Below are positions 47,401-61,245 of a stretch of DNA of 64,000 nucleotides, piece by piece; position 1 is the stretch's first letter, and each line of letters begins with the position of its first letter. Position numbers and translations under genes: made by a program. The stretch lies in NCBI GenBank assembly GCA_900708905.1, contig CAADRB010000037.1:1074926-1138925 (forward strand). The letters are read 5' to 3'. This DNA comes from Hymenolepis diminuta. Its lineage: Eukaryota; Platyhelminthes; Cestoda; Cyclophyllidea; Hymenolepididae. The notes below the pieces were generated by a model. The model was not told the DNA's origin, did not search any database, and was given only the letters and a program-made list of their open reading frames with translations.

Positions 47401-48220
47401 CAGTGTATGAAAACCGTAAGAAGTTGTAATCAAGTGTCTCACTTCATTTGAACTCTGGAACTATTGAGTTGTCCATATACTGAGCATTGTCCTGAAGTTC
47501 GACACCCAGATTTAAAGGGGAGATAATATCCCCCACATTCAGAGCTTGATTGAAATCCGTGATTGGCCATGACTTTTTTAATATAGCAGGGATCACTCAA
47601 GGAGAACTGCACAAACCAGATTATTAATAATATTCGTTCTTACATTTTCACTTTTCATCTCTCATTCAGTTCGTTTGAAAAGATCTGTTAGGATTCTTAA
47701 AGATACGAGTTGAGTAAAGGAGGTCTAGAACTGTCATTGCTGAGAAAGAAGAAAACAGTCATCGGAAGTAAACATTTCCCTTAATTAAGTCCGTGAGGGA
47801 TCACATTCATATTTCATTAGTCAAATCTAATTTACATAATAATAGAACGCCTACATCTGAAACTGCATAAATTTTTAAAAATGTGGTTTTCACAAACCAC
47901 ATTATCGGAGCTGTTAGCCTAAATAATTAATTTATCATTACACCACTTAGGCATCCGGATCACTGAGGACTAAAATTCGAATCAGCTTTTAAGGTTGGAA
48001 TTAGCCATGCAATATGGCCCTGTTGTCTTAGTAACGGAAAGTATTTTCCCTTAAATCTGATCGTGGTGGTGTCTCGAATTGATAAGTTATTTGTACATCG
48101 TCTTAAATCTAGGACATATAGTATGTACTAGATGAACCCCTTTCGCTTTATGAACTATCTGGAACTATGTGTGAAACGGACCCCGAAATACAACCTCCCC
48201 CATTTGAGTCCACAGGGTAA
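44450..48220 (+). CDS. Tentative split gene with a chitin-binding-type-2-like exon
   Basis: Four candidate exons have acceptor/donor dinucleotides and consistent reading phases: 44450-44592, 44821-44899, 47084-47415 and 48122-48220. The first encodes GWCTSHYNYW and then NGSHTYLCPGGLFLDQIKLC, which fits the second half of a CBM14 (peritrophin-A) domain: Cys, aromatic cluster, Cys-Pro-x-Gly-Leu-x-Phe-Asp, Cys. The third contains ERYADRRKCVVYLLKNGTA, recalling the first half of such a domain (aromatic-x-Asp-Pro-x-x-Cys), but two of the expected cysteines are Leu and Val. The last would end PEIQPPPFESTG and a TAA. CBM14 proteins are usually secreted. No start codon with a signal peptide was found, so the 5' end is missing. 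Only the first exon has motif support; the joins are inference and could be chance, and a decayed gene is also possible. Confidence 0.3.
46661..46690. repeat. 10-bp tandem repeat, three exact units
   Basis: TCCATTCATC three times in a row without a mismatch. Confidence 0.9.
47940..48085 (+). repeat. tRNA-derived SINE-like element
   Basis: A TTAGGCATCCGGATC segment is followed about 25 nt later by AAATTCGAATC, a near-perfect B box. A body with ATTAGCCATGCAATATGG and a TTTCCCTTAAATCTGATCG end follows, corresponding to the tails of the other copies. It lies in what would be the last intron of the tentative gene. Confidence 0.4.
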
Positions 48221-48312
48221 ACTTATTGAAACTCCTTTCGACTTCTAATTTAACTACCCCGAGAAGTGGATTCACCCATCACAGGATTTACGTTCAGGAG
48301 CAGAATTCCGTG

Positions 48313-48440
48313 GAAAACCCAGTTGGCAGTAGGAAGCAGTAATCATGTGAGCTACAAATCTACCATGGTTCAAATTCAATTCCATTAGATTTTCGTTAAT
48401 CTGCCAGTAGCCACCGACTCAGTTTAAGTGCAGAAATATC
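48313..48440 (+). repeat. tRNA-derived SINE-like element
   Basis: TTGGCAGTAGGAAGCAG (A-box-like) is followed about 45 nt later by GGTTCAAATTCAATTCC (B-box-like). The 3' body is shorter or more decayed than in other copies. Confidence 0.45.
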
Positions 48441-51400
48441 TCTAAACTTTCGAATACATCCATTATTCAAATAAAGGCTGAATATCAATCCCTGAAGTCT
48501 CTTCTCTTTTGCTTGCTTCCTTTTCCCATGAAAATGTTGTATTATTAATAAGTTTGCTAACCTTCTCAGGCAGTCTCAGTGGGTTTGCTTCTTAACTTTA
48601 CACCGAAATAGTCCTTTTCAGTCAGAGTAAATTAGTCGGGTTTCCTACTTCTGACTGGAATTTTCACATTATTTTCCTGGCAATCCTCAAATCTGTGATG
48701 TCTAAACTACCAACCTCACATTACTCAAAATATGAAGACGGAGAGTGTTTGAATGCATCCGCTGTTAAAATAGCAAATAGCTGACCCAGATCAAGGTCAG
48801 ACAGTAAGTCCAAAGGTTATGACATAATATAATACTGGATTAGAAGACAATGTGATGGCGTTTACAAATTAAGGAGATCACCGTCGATCTGGATGACAAA
48901 TTAGAGTGAAATTAGTGAATGCTACCATAGCACTATCAATGTGCCTCAAACATACGCATTCCGGCCATCTTCCGACAAAAAAGTTCATTGACTTTCTTCG
49001 CAAAACTTCGAATGATGTGAAGACATTAAATAATTAAAATATACCTTTATATAATTTAAAGATCATTAAAATCCTCTAATTTACCCACTTTTAATACAGC
49101 ATCCAAAAGCCCTAGCAAAATTAATTTGAGTTACCTACATGCCCTTTTTAATTCCCTCTACTTAACCAGTCCAGCATGAGAATAAATGTAACCTGTGTAT
49201 CTCGAACTTCAGTCAATACAAATAACTGCATAAATTACATCAAGCTGACGAGAACATGAATAGCATTAGCCGATCCTGAAAGAATGCAAGCGAGCGGAAG
49301 ACAAAACGTCAGAGTTCGGACGGAAAAAAAACTTTTTTACTGCTCTATATTGGAAAGAAGACGTGTGCATCTTGAAAAGCCTATTCCTTCAAACAATTTC
49401 ATGAGGTTTCGACATCTTCTTCTGCAAACTCAATGCTTCAACAACTGTGTCTGTATGTTCATATCTGTGCCTCCTTTTGTGTACACTCGTTTCCCCTTAT
49501 CAATACATTAGATCTTATTCAACCTATCAAATATGCTTCAACTCTTATTTTCCCATTGTCATAAACTGACTCAGACCATTGTTTTGTTACCATTTAAGTG
49601 GTTTGATATAATAGAGGCTGACTACACAAAGTCACATCGCGTCCTCTGCCTCTACCCAGGCTACTTCCTGGATGGGGTGAGGATATTATAAAAAACAGTA
49701 AGTCGAGTACCTCTTTTGGACAGATAACAACAGTCATTGGCTTATTGTTACTCCTTTGACAACAACCACAAAACAGAATTAAGACGGGGGAGAGTGGTAA
49801 GAAGATATTGACGTTTGATCTACTGAAAGGAAGATATGGAACAAAAGTAAATAAATGTGCTAAAACGCAGCCGATTTTGAGAGATCCAACGGATCGATAG
49901 GCAAACCCATTCGCTTACGGGCGAAAAATCGATAAACGCCCCTAAATCGACCAATGATGTATAAGCCAATCAGAATGTCATTCAAGTACAATTAATTAAA
50001 AATCAAACCGACAAAAACGGTATACATCTGGCTTAGACGAAATGAGAGAAAACTGTAAGAGGAGGAGATTGACTGGAATTTGACGAACCTCGATGCCAAA
50101 TCAAACGTTTATTACCCTTCATTCTTTGACTCCCATTTTCTTCGTGCATTTGGTTTTATAATATTACCACAATTACCTGCTCTATTTATTACTTGCATGA
50201 GAGCAAACAGTCTGTTTGCGTGCTTCTTTAAGTCAAGCCTAAAGCAATAAATTATTCTTTCAAAATACCAATTCAGGAGATATAATTAATTCCCGCCCAG
50301 GTTTCGTTTATTTAATTAATTGGATGAAAAGATAACTAGTTTCTATTCAAATCAAAATATATTTGTTGGATAGAAAGCAGTACTTCAAATAAAGTGTGAG
50401 AGTGGTGAAATGTAAAGATGTCCCCTTGCAAAGCAAATATCTCCACTTCACATTGGTGTCTGCGTCGCCATTTCAACGTTCTGCGTTGAGAGTTTTTTGA
50501 GATGTTTGGCTTAGAAAGTGGTTGAATAGAAATTTCATTGAATTTTTGAACAATTAATTATATTTTATTTTCTTAATCCCTCAGTACAAAAATAGGTTTA
50601 AATTGTACGAATGCAAAAGAAAATGCCCGGCCGGAGTCGCCCTAGTTTAAAAGATTTCTCGATGGCGCCACTCCCATCTTTATTGTAATGAAATTGTTTG
50701 TTAAGTCTTACTACGCTTTTATAAATTCAAGGTCATCCTGCCTTAACGGACTACTTTGGTAAAAGTAGTTGGAACATTTTTTCGGTGTCTGGGACAATGC
50801 AAAATGAAATGGTGGTCTCTCAAAGTCCGAATATTGCAAAGTTTTATAACAAATTAATCAAAGAGCAGTCACATTACTCAAAAAAACCAACTCCAGAGAA
50901 ATAATAGGTATTTTAAAATGACCCCTTAAATTTGTTTATTCCATTAGCAAATAGTTAAAAAGTGAAAAGAGTATTAAAGTTAATATGCCGAAGTATTTAT
51001 CAGAATTACATTTTTAATGTTAGCTTAATGCGATTGCAGGAGCCGAAAGAACAGGGCACATAATAAAACTTGTCCAGTTGTCGAAAGTACTGGAACTTCT
51101 AAAAACGCACCCAATTTGTCCGTCTGGCTTTTACAATCATTAGAAGAAAAAGACGTCAGACAGACTATCTGTGCTATTACTGACAGATCAATCGGAACCA
51201 AATACCTTGTCTCACCACTTCTATACCATGGGCCTGAAGGTAGTGATACTGAATACTTTTAATCCGAGGACGTAGAATTGCACTGTTGAAGACGTGACGG
51301 TTGAATTTTAATACCCTATCGTTTAAAATTAATGAAATAAAGTTCAGAAAATCTTTCAATTTAGAGCAGTTTGCAACCCAAAATCGCTTTTGGAAGATTG

Positions 51401-52296
51401 TAGATGGAATTACCTTTTTTTCTTAGCGAATTAGGATGTGATGGACTTAATCAGTACCAGGTCACGAAATTTTAACTGAAGGAATATTGTCGATGTTAAA
51501 ATTTGATTCAGCCGCATACTTTGACCTGTTAAGCAATTCACGCTGGAATAAACTCCTCCAGTAAAAAAGTCCAAGAATTATGGCGACACAAATATATTTC
51601 CCGATTGTGGTAATTCAAGAAGAATAGGTCGTGCTGATAGGATACAAGACCATCTGTATGCGTCTGCTAAAATACAATGAGAGTGCACTGTCCTCAACAT
51701 CTACAGCCATCTCATTGTAGTTGGTTAGAGCATGACAAATGGTGGCAGCAATAAACTTTTCTAGCGTGAAGTAGCCAGAACGCATTTCCGGCCACTCCCA
51801 CCATCAACCTCAAATTCGTCTTATCTATCACAGTCCGGCTCAAGAATGGTCGCTGGAATGGAGGTAAGTAAGAGGTATAATAGTGATAATACATTTTAAC
51901 TAAATGAAGAACAAGAGATTCATCCTTAATTATACATAATTGTTATTGAAAGTTATTGTAGAGGAATCCAAAGGTCAATGCAAGATGAAATTGGAAAGCC
52001 TTCAAAGGCATTCAAAAACTGTCAGGTTAAATTCAGGTCCGGATGTTCTGTAATGGATTTCTGACCAGTTTACAAAACTGTAGGGGAATAAAATCGATTT
52101 TCTAATTAAATTTCATATTATTGATTTTGTCCTCAAGGTCATTTTTCACAGAAACTAAGGGATAAATTAATTGTTATTACCTTTACGGAGGAAGCGTAGG
52201 AGTTGAAGTAGCAAGAACTGAAGTCATCAATTTGTAGTCACCGAATTGTAGGAACTAAGTGTATTGAATAAACCACGATGAGGAATCAAACGAGTA

Positions 52297-52311
52297 AGAG
52301 AGAGAGAGAGA
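52297..52311. repeat. (AG)7 microsatellite
   Basis: Uninterrupted AG run followed by purine-rich sequence. Confidence 0.85.
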
Positions 52312-55300
52312 TGAGGAAGAGAGGAGACGAGGGGGAAAGTGGATTAGCAGGTAGTAGACAAGTCTGTCTCGTGTATGTATGTGCGTGTAAATGAAAATAC
52401 AAAGACAGTTTATGTAAGTCACTTGGACACGCGTGAGGGTATGAGCTCCAGTGTACTTTTAAATGAAACGGAACAGTTAGAGAAGAAAGGACAATCGATG
52501 ACTTTGTCTAAACTGACAGATAGGGTTTGAGTCATGGGGTCATGAAGGCTAAAAATTGATGTATTTTCGTAAAGAATGTGAATAAGGAAAAGTTACTTCT
52601 CAATTTCTCTTTGTGTTGGGAATTTGAAATTTCCATCCAAATACTATCTAGAGTCCGCAAGATTTTAAGGTTTCAGAACGCTTGAGTTGAGTGTAGTCAT
52701 TCAACTGCGGATTCTCTACCAGTTTGCAGAAAGCACTGAATGACTTGCAATCATCGAATATTCGGGTCTTGCAATTTTCGATTACTGTTTGCCCGTACTC
52801 ATGCCTGGGAGGTAAGTATCCTTACTGATGTATTAATGGCTCACCGAATAGGTAATCAATCTAAATATCCAGGGGTTTAAGTTCAAGTGAGTAAGGAAAA
52901 GGCCTTGTTTAAGTTCCAGGTCTTCTCCCTCCATACCTCTGGGGTCTAGTGGATAATCTGAAATGTATTCGCAGTTAAATGCGGTCTTATTTGCAGCGAC
53001 ATACCTTTGTCATATTAATACAATATGAAAGACTTATAAGTACCCTTGAAGATTCATGGAATTGTTTGGAGCTATCCTGCTCTCATTGACAAATGCGTTT
53101 AGGTTGATTCCATTCATTTTTTGAAGGAAGGTCAGGAAACTCTGCGGTTATTTTAAGCTATGAACTCCCTACTCATTGTTAATTTAAACAAAGCATAAGG
53201 TCTAGTAAATATGTTGTCATTTAAGATGAATGTGTATGGAATCCTGAGCCTATGTATGTCCAATGGCTTTTTTTTTCCTAGGGAGACGCCCATGTGTAAG
53301 TCCACATAATCAGACTAAGCTATGTAAACACTGTCAATAAAGAACGGTTTGAATAGGCTCTGCTGTTTGTAAATGATAAGAATTAAAACATAAGGAGAGA
53401 ATATTTGTTAGATTCAAATAAATTACATCGTAGATCGCATTAACTAACCTCTCTTAAAAATTGAAGATAGGATTGACTCCATCCCCAAAACCTTTCAACT
53501 TCCTCTTAATTATCTGGGAACAGAAGAAAAATTATCAGAATTATTCGATGAAATGAATGATTTCAAAATCATATACAAACGAAAGCATATTTTCCTGAAA
53601 ATACCCTGATGAATATGATGTTCCATGTAATAACCTTCAGGCTATGACCTGAATCATACCAGAGTCAAACCTACGTTGATAGTGAAATAGTGTGGAGCGC
53701 ATTTTCCAACCCGAAATTTTAAGTTTTAATCGTTATCAGTTTACGCGCATCTCAACTGCAACAAGTATTTTAACACAAAAAAATCTACCTCGGTTTTGAA
53801 AAGTGATCTTTTTGTTAAAGTCCACCATTACTCTAATTTAATTTGGTATGGAAACAAATGGGGCATTTTTTGATAGATTTTGTCTTTTTTCCACTTCTTT
53901 TGGGGTCTAATATGGCTGTCATAACAAAGGTAGCTGACGGCTAGCTGAATAAATGAAAATAGCCTTATTTTAAAGTATAATTATAAAGTAAATTTATCAA
54001 AAATACAACCGGTATTTGATGTCTTTCACTGCCAGTCAGCTAGCTATGAATTTGCATCTTATTATAATAACTGAAGGTCACGTTGACCGATTGACTTCGA
54101 AACCGGCTAACTCTTCCAAATGCTTTTTCATATTTGTGGTAACTACTATTTATTAGCTATAATTGACTAGTGAGGAAGTAAAATTTAATGAAATTTGATT
54201 GACCTTATTGCCTCGTAATTAATCGCAATGCAAATTGGGATTCATAACAAGTAAGACCAAATCGTGGTACTGTTTGGGTTGAGAAAAACTGGGAAAGCTT
54301 CCAAAAGCGTCTTGATCAAGTGCATTTCCGGAGTGTAAATGAATATCCTTCCGTTGAATGAAAAAGCGCAATTTTTAATTTGGGAGCTTGATACTCAGCT
54401 TGACACTACTCAACCAGCTTAGATGTTATAAGGATAGAACTGCCAATGATACATCACTTATTAATATAATAATAATATTATTATTTCTTAAAATAAAAAA
54501 ACACTTTTCGAAAGCCATGAGCTTCAGCTTTTTGCTTATTAGGATTTATAATTTATAATATTTTAGTTCTAGAAGAACCCAAGTGGTCACATAACTGGGC
54601 TACATGCCTTAAACATAAAAACTGGGATGCATATCCCAGTTAATGTTTACAAGTTGACATTTTCGGTTTGTTTCAATAATAAAGTGGGAATAGTTGAGCT
54701 GAATAGAAATATGAAGAGGAATATTTCACTATTTATGTACAGGTTAGGAAAGTTTTTTTCACTAAAACTACCGTTTGATTGAGGTGGAAGGTGCAATTTG
54801 AGAAAATTTGCATCCTTCTAAAGGTCAAAAGTAGTTTTCTTTGAAAATATTCCAATTAATCCTTCATGTGAAAAAGGTGGACATGGCTGTAGGAAGATGC
54901 AGATGAAACGAAATGGTATGACCTTAACTTCTTTCTACGACTACGGTAATCAAAACTGGAGCATTTGACCATGCTTTTGCCGATTTCTCCGAAATTCCAC
55001 TCCACCACCTGAGAAATCGGAATCAACTTGGTGGGGATTTTCAGCTACAAAGGATTATATTCCACTAAATGTTTTTATGTCATTGTGCCCTTGTTCTTAA
55101 ATCGGGCTTAAGGAAGATGTAGTATGAATGCCCAACGGTTTTTGACGCATAGCTACAGGATTCCCAATTAATTTAGTAATTTTAGCGACGTTCTACCCCC
55201 CATCGCAATCATTAAGTTAATTCTAATTTCTTTATTATATGAATTAGTAAAGAATGTTAGATGACATTTGGTTCCGAGCATTCTCTCCGGCGGATTTTGG

Positions 55301-55774
55301 AGATATAATATGTGTATTTATGCAAATTAACCAGATTTAGCGCGATTACTGCTATTTTGTTGCTCTTAATTTGAGCATAACATTTAGGGATAAACAAACT
55401 CAAATCCAGAAATGGCCACATTATACCCGTGGGAATCAGGTAGCTACTTTATTAGAATTCACCTGGAGTAAAATCCAGTAGGCTCATCAAAGTCAAGAAA
55501 ATTCACCCGAGCTCATCTAATTTACTTGTTCTTGGCTGTAAAGAGAATCAAGATGGCATAATTAACCTTTCAATGAAATCTTCTTGTTGAAAACACCAAA
55601 TGCCAAGACCATGAGGGTTTCCAACGCTCTTGGGCGGTGAAAAAATGAAACGTGAACTTTGGAGTATTTGAGCAATTAATACAAACTGGCGAGTGTAGAA
55701 GTCGAACTCCTATTTTCATTACCTCTATATTTTGTGGGAGAGTAAGTAGGTAAATTTAATCGCTCCTCCCTCTT

Positions 55775-55957
55775 NNNNNNNNNNNNNNNNNNNNNNNNNN
55801 NNNNNNNNNNNNNNNNNNNNNNNNNNNNNNNNNNNNNNNNNNNNNNNNNNNNNNNNNNNNNNNNNNNNNNNNNNNNNNNNNNNNNNNNNNNNNNNNNNNN
55901 NNNNNNNNNNNNNNNNNNNNNNNNNNNNNNNNNNNNNNNNNNNNNNNNNNNNNNNNN
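55775..55957. other. Assembly gap (183 N)
   Basis: Run of undetermined bases. Confidence 0.99.
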
Positions 55958-57496
55958 TTAAAATAAGCTCGATCGGAAGTCTTCTTATTTTTGATAGTTT
56001 TTGCAAAAGTGCGGAATAATGGTTTGAAACTTCACCGTTTAAGATAAAAACACATTCCCTGGGAAATTAATTCATTTCATTTGTAAAAATTTCAACTTCA
56101 TTCAAATCCCCAAGGAGTTGGTGTTGCGTAAATTCCCATACTGAATCTGCTCAGCAATCAGTTTTAATGATATCCAAAGCTAACATTCGAGTGGATTAAT
56201 GAGTACTGATATGTACAGAAATAGGAGACGGTGAGACAAATGCAGCCAATTATGGATTGAAGATATTACTGCCAATTTCTTAAAAGTACTATCATAGATC
56301 TTAAAAATTTAATAACTCGCAATTTCATATCAAGGAGATGAGTTGGACGTGGGGTACATAGCCTTCGATTGTACGGTTACTGAGGTTTGGAGAAAGGTTT
56401 CGCAAAGTTCGAAAATCTTGGTCCTAAAAAACACGATTTTAAATAAACTATTTTGCAATTATCACCGCTTTGTCCACATGACCTTCACGACTTGAGTTAC
56501 ATTTAGCTGAAGCTCAGCTGCATGATAGTGGTGGATATTAGTTTTCAAGCTTGATGACTTTTGTTTGTCTGTATTTTCGTATTCCCGTACTTTACAAACC
56601 AGTCTACTTTCGTCTAATTGTTAAAAACAGCATAGTCCAAAGTTATCTACTTCTGTAGATCGGGTACACTACCACCCTCTCCTCTCTGGACTTGTGAAGC
56701 TGCAAGTTGGCAGACGTCGCGACTTAAAAATAGTACGTTCTGTCTATCAATAGCGGATATATGATTTCGGCGTCGTAAGGACTGGTATCTCTGTTACGTG
56801 CGCAATAATCAGATATTTTCTGGTGTCTGGACAGATTTACATAACCATGGCGGAGGAAAACCCGATGAATTTGATTAAAATATACTGTACGATAATAATC
56901 TCTTGTTTTTCCTCAAAGGCTCACAATTTGAGAATGTGTGGAATTTCTCAGTCTGCTTACTTTGCAAAATTAATTAACCTGAGCAGTTATTTTAATCCCA
57001 AGGGAATGGGGAGAAGTGAATTATGAATAATTTTCGTAAATACTACTCAAATCCCTAAATATAGATAATTGATTAAATTGATGCAACAGTGACGGAATTA
57101 TTAAAGGTGGAATCAGGAACTTCAGTGGTAAATTGACCTTTGCAATACAATAAATGTTCTAACCATTCCGTGAGAAATAACATCACCTATTATTATAACA
57201 TACATCAGGGAACAATTTCAATTGTGGCAAAAGGAACTGGAACCAATTAATAGCAAATCTAATTGAATATAAGGTGCTCGACAAGTTAGAACAATGTCAG
57301 GTTATCAAAGAGTTCTTCTTTATTTGATTTTAGAATTCGCGTTGTATCCATTTTACTTAATGCCTATTTCAAATTTAAAATTTATTATTTCATAAGCCGC
57401 CTCCTGGGTAATCAAACAATCCTTCTCCGCATTATTTAGTTCTCATTGACCGGTTGTTTAATCAGTCGGTCTTGCCAATTCAAATCGCTCGGTTTT

Positions 57497-57610
57497 TCTT
57501 CTAGAGGCTGAGGAGGCACAGTGTAAAATTAAGGTTTCAGGAGTACACACTTGATCCAATCACAGAAGGGCTGAGTTGGCTAAAATTCCCAGCATCAGCC
57601 CCTACTAACA
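57497..57610 (+). repeat. tRNA-derived SINE-like element
   Basis: GAGGCTGAGGAGGCAC (A-box-like) and AGGTTTCAGGAGTAC (B-box-like) about 25 nt apart, then GAGTTGGCTAAAATTCCC, which corresponds to the TTGGCTAATAAAGG word of the 11421 copy. Confidence 0.4.
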
Positions 57611-57872
57611 CTTTCTCTATTATTTCGCGGTTTTGTCCAGTTAATAGCCCTATTCGAGGTGGCCTTATTTATTTCACTTAAATATTCCAAGGAGCCTTTT
57701 AGATAGAGGAAAACTGTTATCTGAAAGCATTCAACTATATAAAAAAAATTAGCAGGAAAGTTTTCTACTGCAACGCATTTTAAACTTTTCGATTAACCAC
57801 ACGAAATAAAACCTTACACTGAATTCAAACTTGATTGGATTTCAATCTTGAATTTAAAGAGAGATAGTATGT

Positions 57873-58015
57873 AGCCAGGCACGGTAATGGATATTTCCCT
57901 GCCAACGCAAGGGGCTTGATTTCAAGGTCACAGCGCCACTGCTGCAATGCAATTTGGTAAAGTCAGTTGCATTTCCAGCTAAAAGAGGAGGATTCCAGTG
58001 AAATGTAAGGGAAAT
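57873..58015 (+). repeat. tRNA-derived SINE-like element
   Basis: AGCCAGGCACGGTAATGG (A-box-like) and CTTGATTTCAAGGTC (B-box-like) about 35 nt apart, then a body with CAATGCAATTTGG comparable to CCATGCAATATGG in the 47940 copy. It lies only 260 bp beyond another copy. Confidence 0.35.
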
Positions 58016-60167
58016 TTTTTTTCAAATTTAATTTTTATCCGGTGCACTAAATTAGGAAGTCATACATCTTACTAACATAAAAAGTGATACAACTCGGGCA
58101 AATGAGGTTAATATAAAAGTGCTGGTAGGCAAAGTAAACGAATTCAAATCAGTAAATCATGCTGTATAAATTTTGAAAATTGCAGATGGCCACACAAATT
58201 GCCCGATTATCATACTTCTAATAAGTTAATTGGAATCAATTGTACAATTTAAAATCACTTTCTAACCATTTGATCGGAATCAGGAGCCTAGAGAAAAGTG
58301 ACCATCTCTTGGTGGAAAAGTGATCTGGAATAGAATTTTATTTGAAAGTAAAGATTCGCCTTCTTGTGCGCTTTTGTATTCACTTGCCTCAGCAATGAGT
58401 TACAATTATTTTTACCGTTCAAGTCAAATTGCACAAATTCGGCAGATCAGTCGGTCGGGCCTCTCCCTCTTTCCTGCGTGAAGATCAGGCGGAGATGAAA
58501 GTTGAAAGTTAAAGCAAACTTTTAATGAACTGCGTTACGTTTAACATGCTTTTCCTAGTCGTATCCTCATACTTCTGGCTTCAAAAATACCCAACTGGCA
58601 TGACTTACTATTCAGTTAAATTAACTGGTTAGCAGGTTCAAAAATATTGCGGATCAGGAATCCAGACGATGAATCATGAGAAATGAGCATTTAGATATCG
58701 CAAGTTTTATAGACACCCCAAGAACACTTCACATTCAACATTCATAATGAACTCCTTTTCGACTTCCTGTCACAAGCCTGACTGAACTATTGTACCATTT
58801 CGGAACTTTTAGGCTATCTCAAATTATTAAAACCTGTGACAAATATACTTTCTAAATCCTATCCAGGATACGCTTTCGGTATTCAACAATGCACTCCCTT
58901 TTCATTTAACCTCAATTAAAGCGAAGGCTGCTAGCTGAAGTACCTTGGGATTGTTGATGTCATGTATCTCAATGGAAACGCAATATATGCACACAAATTT
59001 AAAACAATCTCCAATGGTTGAATTTAAGTTACGTGGATGGGTCACGGAATGGGGCTATACGCGACAGGTTTAGATCAAATAACAGATAATAGACTTCACC
59101 CCAAATGTTTCACGCATTGGAAGAAAGAGGAGGAATAAGATTTGGAACGCATTATACTCTAGTAAAACAAATATGTCTATCTATTAAATTTATTCACATT
59201 AGGCGATTGACGCAACTGGGAAACATTTACAAAAAATTTAAATAATGTTTCCAAAATACTTTCGTTAATTCTTTTAAATTAGTTCGGTATACTCTTGTGT
59301 CGTGCGAAGGTTATTGACGCGGTAAAGCGAACTTAAACTTCAATGTACTTTAACAAGAGGACTCTTGTTTAGAAAATACGATAATTGTAAAAGTTCGTTT
59401 CAAGGTGTGACAGATGCCGAATGCCATAATCGCAGGGATTTAAATTAAGGATTAATTGGACGCATCTTGACTCGAACTATTATTTTCTTAGAGGAAAAAA
59501 AGTGAAATTGAAGATATTTCAGTAAAATATTATCCTGAGGAATGAAAGAGGTATTAATAGGGTCAGGGATTCAAAAATATCGCTTAATTTGAATCCTGGA
59601 AGCAATGAGTTGTCAAACTTCTTTCAAGGGGTTTAATTTTGCAATATACAAATATTTCAAGATTCAATTTTCATTATTTGATTTCTGATCTTCTCTGAGA
59701 AAGTGCATGTACGCGACGTTCACAACTTTTGATCAGATAATGACGCCGACTAGTTGGGCATGCCACTTGGATCCATTTGCACCTTCTTACAGTGACAAGC
59801 AAATGGATGGGAATATCAAGGTAATCTTTTGTTTTCCCGACCTGCCTACAACGGGCTAAGTAAGTCATAAATTTAATGTAAATTTTACTAGTCGCTATTA
59901 CTAATAAAATTTTGGCCAATTTTTGAAAAGCAATTGCAGAATCGTCTTTTTTCTCTCCAACAAACCTCTCAGAAGTAAAACGACGTAATTTAAATTCACA
60001 TTCGGTCGTTCGACCGTACAATAAATGTAGATTAAGGCTGATTGCCTCCAAACACTCACCTCCTTAATTGAAGGAGGAGCAAAAAAAAAAGAGAAAAATG
60101 CATTTTTGAAGAATTTAAAATGATTTGAATAAAATGTAAGATTCATCAGTTGACAAAATGAATATTT

Positions 60168-60310
60168 TTGTGCGCCGTTGGCTCAACGATAAACGTGCAC
60201 GTCTGCGAAGTAGGAGGTCATGGTTTCAATTCTGGCCAATAGAAATTCTCGGCTCTGCCAAAGATGAGCGTTGTAAAGCACTTCCTAAACGGGCTTGAGA
60301 GTTAACTTAT
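60168..60310 (+). repeat. tRNA-derived SINE-like element
   Basis: TTGGCTCAACGATAA (A-box-like) and GGTTTCAATTCTGG (B-box-like) about 45 nt apart, and a CTTCCTAAACGGGCTTGAGAG tail. The head shares GTGCRCCG.TGGC with the 4132 copy and the following AACRTGCACGT.TGC word, the best head-to-head match in the family. Confidence 0.5.
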
Positions 60311-61129
60311 ATTTGAACATCTTTTCGCAATTTATTACAAATAAATAAATTAGATTTTCTGCATCTTTTACAAGTTTTTGTAAAATTTGACTTTCTGAGC
60401 TTAGTTAGCTTTATTTAATAAAATGTTAAAACTTGATATCTTTAGCTGCATCAAATGCATTTCTTTCAAGCTAGTGACAAAATGTTGAAACAATGGACAG
60501 AGACATAATTGGTAGAATTACCCATGCATTTCGCAATATGATATCTTCATGAGGAGGTTAAAAAATGTCCCGCAATATCGAAATTCTAACATTTAATAGA
60601 GAACAAGTTGAGTAAAAAAAGCAATGAGGAATACTAAACGGTACCAAGAGACAGTATTTATTCTAATTCTACCAATCAAATGGTGTCAGGAGAAGGTAAG
60701 ACCGTCATTTTGTTAGTCCTCAAGATGTAATTATGAAAAGTTACCTACCTCACCTATGTTACGCGATTATCTGTTCAAAATGTATGAAACAGGAGATATG
60801 AAGAAGTGCGACTATTAATAACGCTAATAATGATGAATCAAATTTTATTTACTTGACTTAAGCAATCATTTTAAATAAATTGGTCCAATAATATTTATAT
60901 TTCAACCGGAGATTGGGAAGAGAGGAGATGAATTTGATTTCTCTAATAGTTCGCCAGTTTCAATCGAATTCAGAAACTGATGTACAGTATCCTATGAAAT
61001 ATTTGTCTGTCTTTGCATTTCCGCCATCATAGAACTTATGGGTTTGAATTAATGATACCTACTTGCGCGTCATTAACTTAGCGGACAAAGGTGTCAAAAG
61101 TTTGAACCTTATTAATACGCAGAGTTGAG

Positions 61130-61245
61130 AGCCAATCTGATGATAGTCTGCCATTGGCGGACCAAAGGAAAGTATAATCCGAGTTTCTCATCAAAAGAGA
61201 TTCATGATACTATTCCTCTGTTACAGATGAGTTATGAAGGATAGT
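61130..61245 (+). repeat. SINE-like repeat body, head missing or decayed
   Basis: CCATTGGCGGACC, GAGTTTCTCATC, CATGATACTATTCCTCTGTTAC and AGATGAGTTATGAAGG follow the same order as the body of the 11421 copy. Confidence 0.4.

Larger units (their letters stand above)
48221..55774. other. Intergenic with one SINE-like copy
   Basis: No gene is recognised. A short minus-strand segment at 51205-51289 has an acceptor, an open frame (KSIQYHYLQAHGIEVVRQ) and a good donor (CAAG|GTATTT) but is too short to support. An AG microsatellite lies at 52297-52311. Frames are otherwise at or below 75 codons. Confidence 0.5.

Noticed and set aside
47101..47451. 116-codon frame as a stand-alone gene
   Set aside because: No start context or signal peptide and length within chance. 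Kept only as a candidate exon of the tentative CBM14-like gene.
59674..60051. 125-codon minus-strand frame
   Set aside because: About one frame this long is expected by chance in 64 kb of this composition, and no domain or homologue was recognised.
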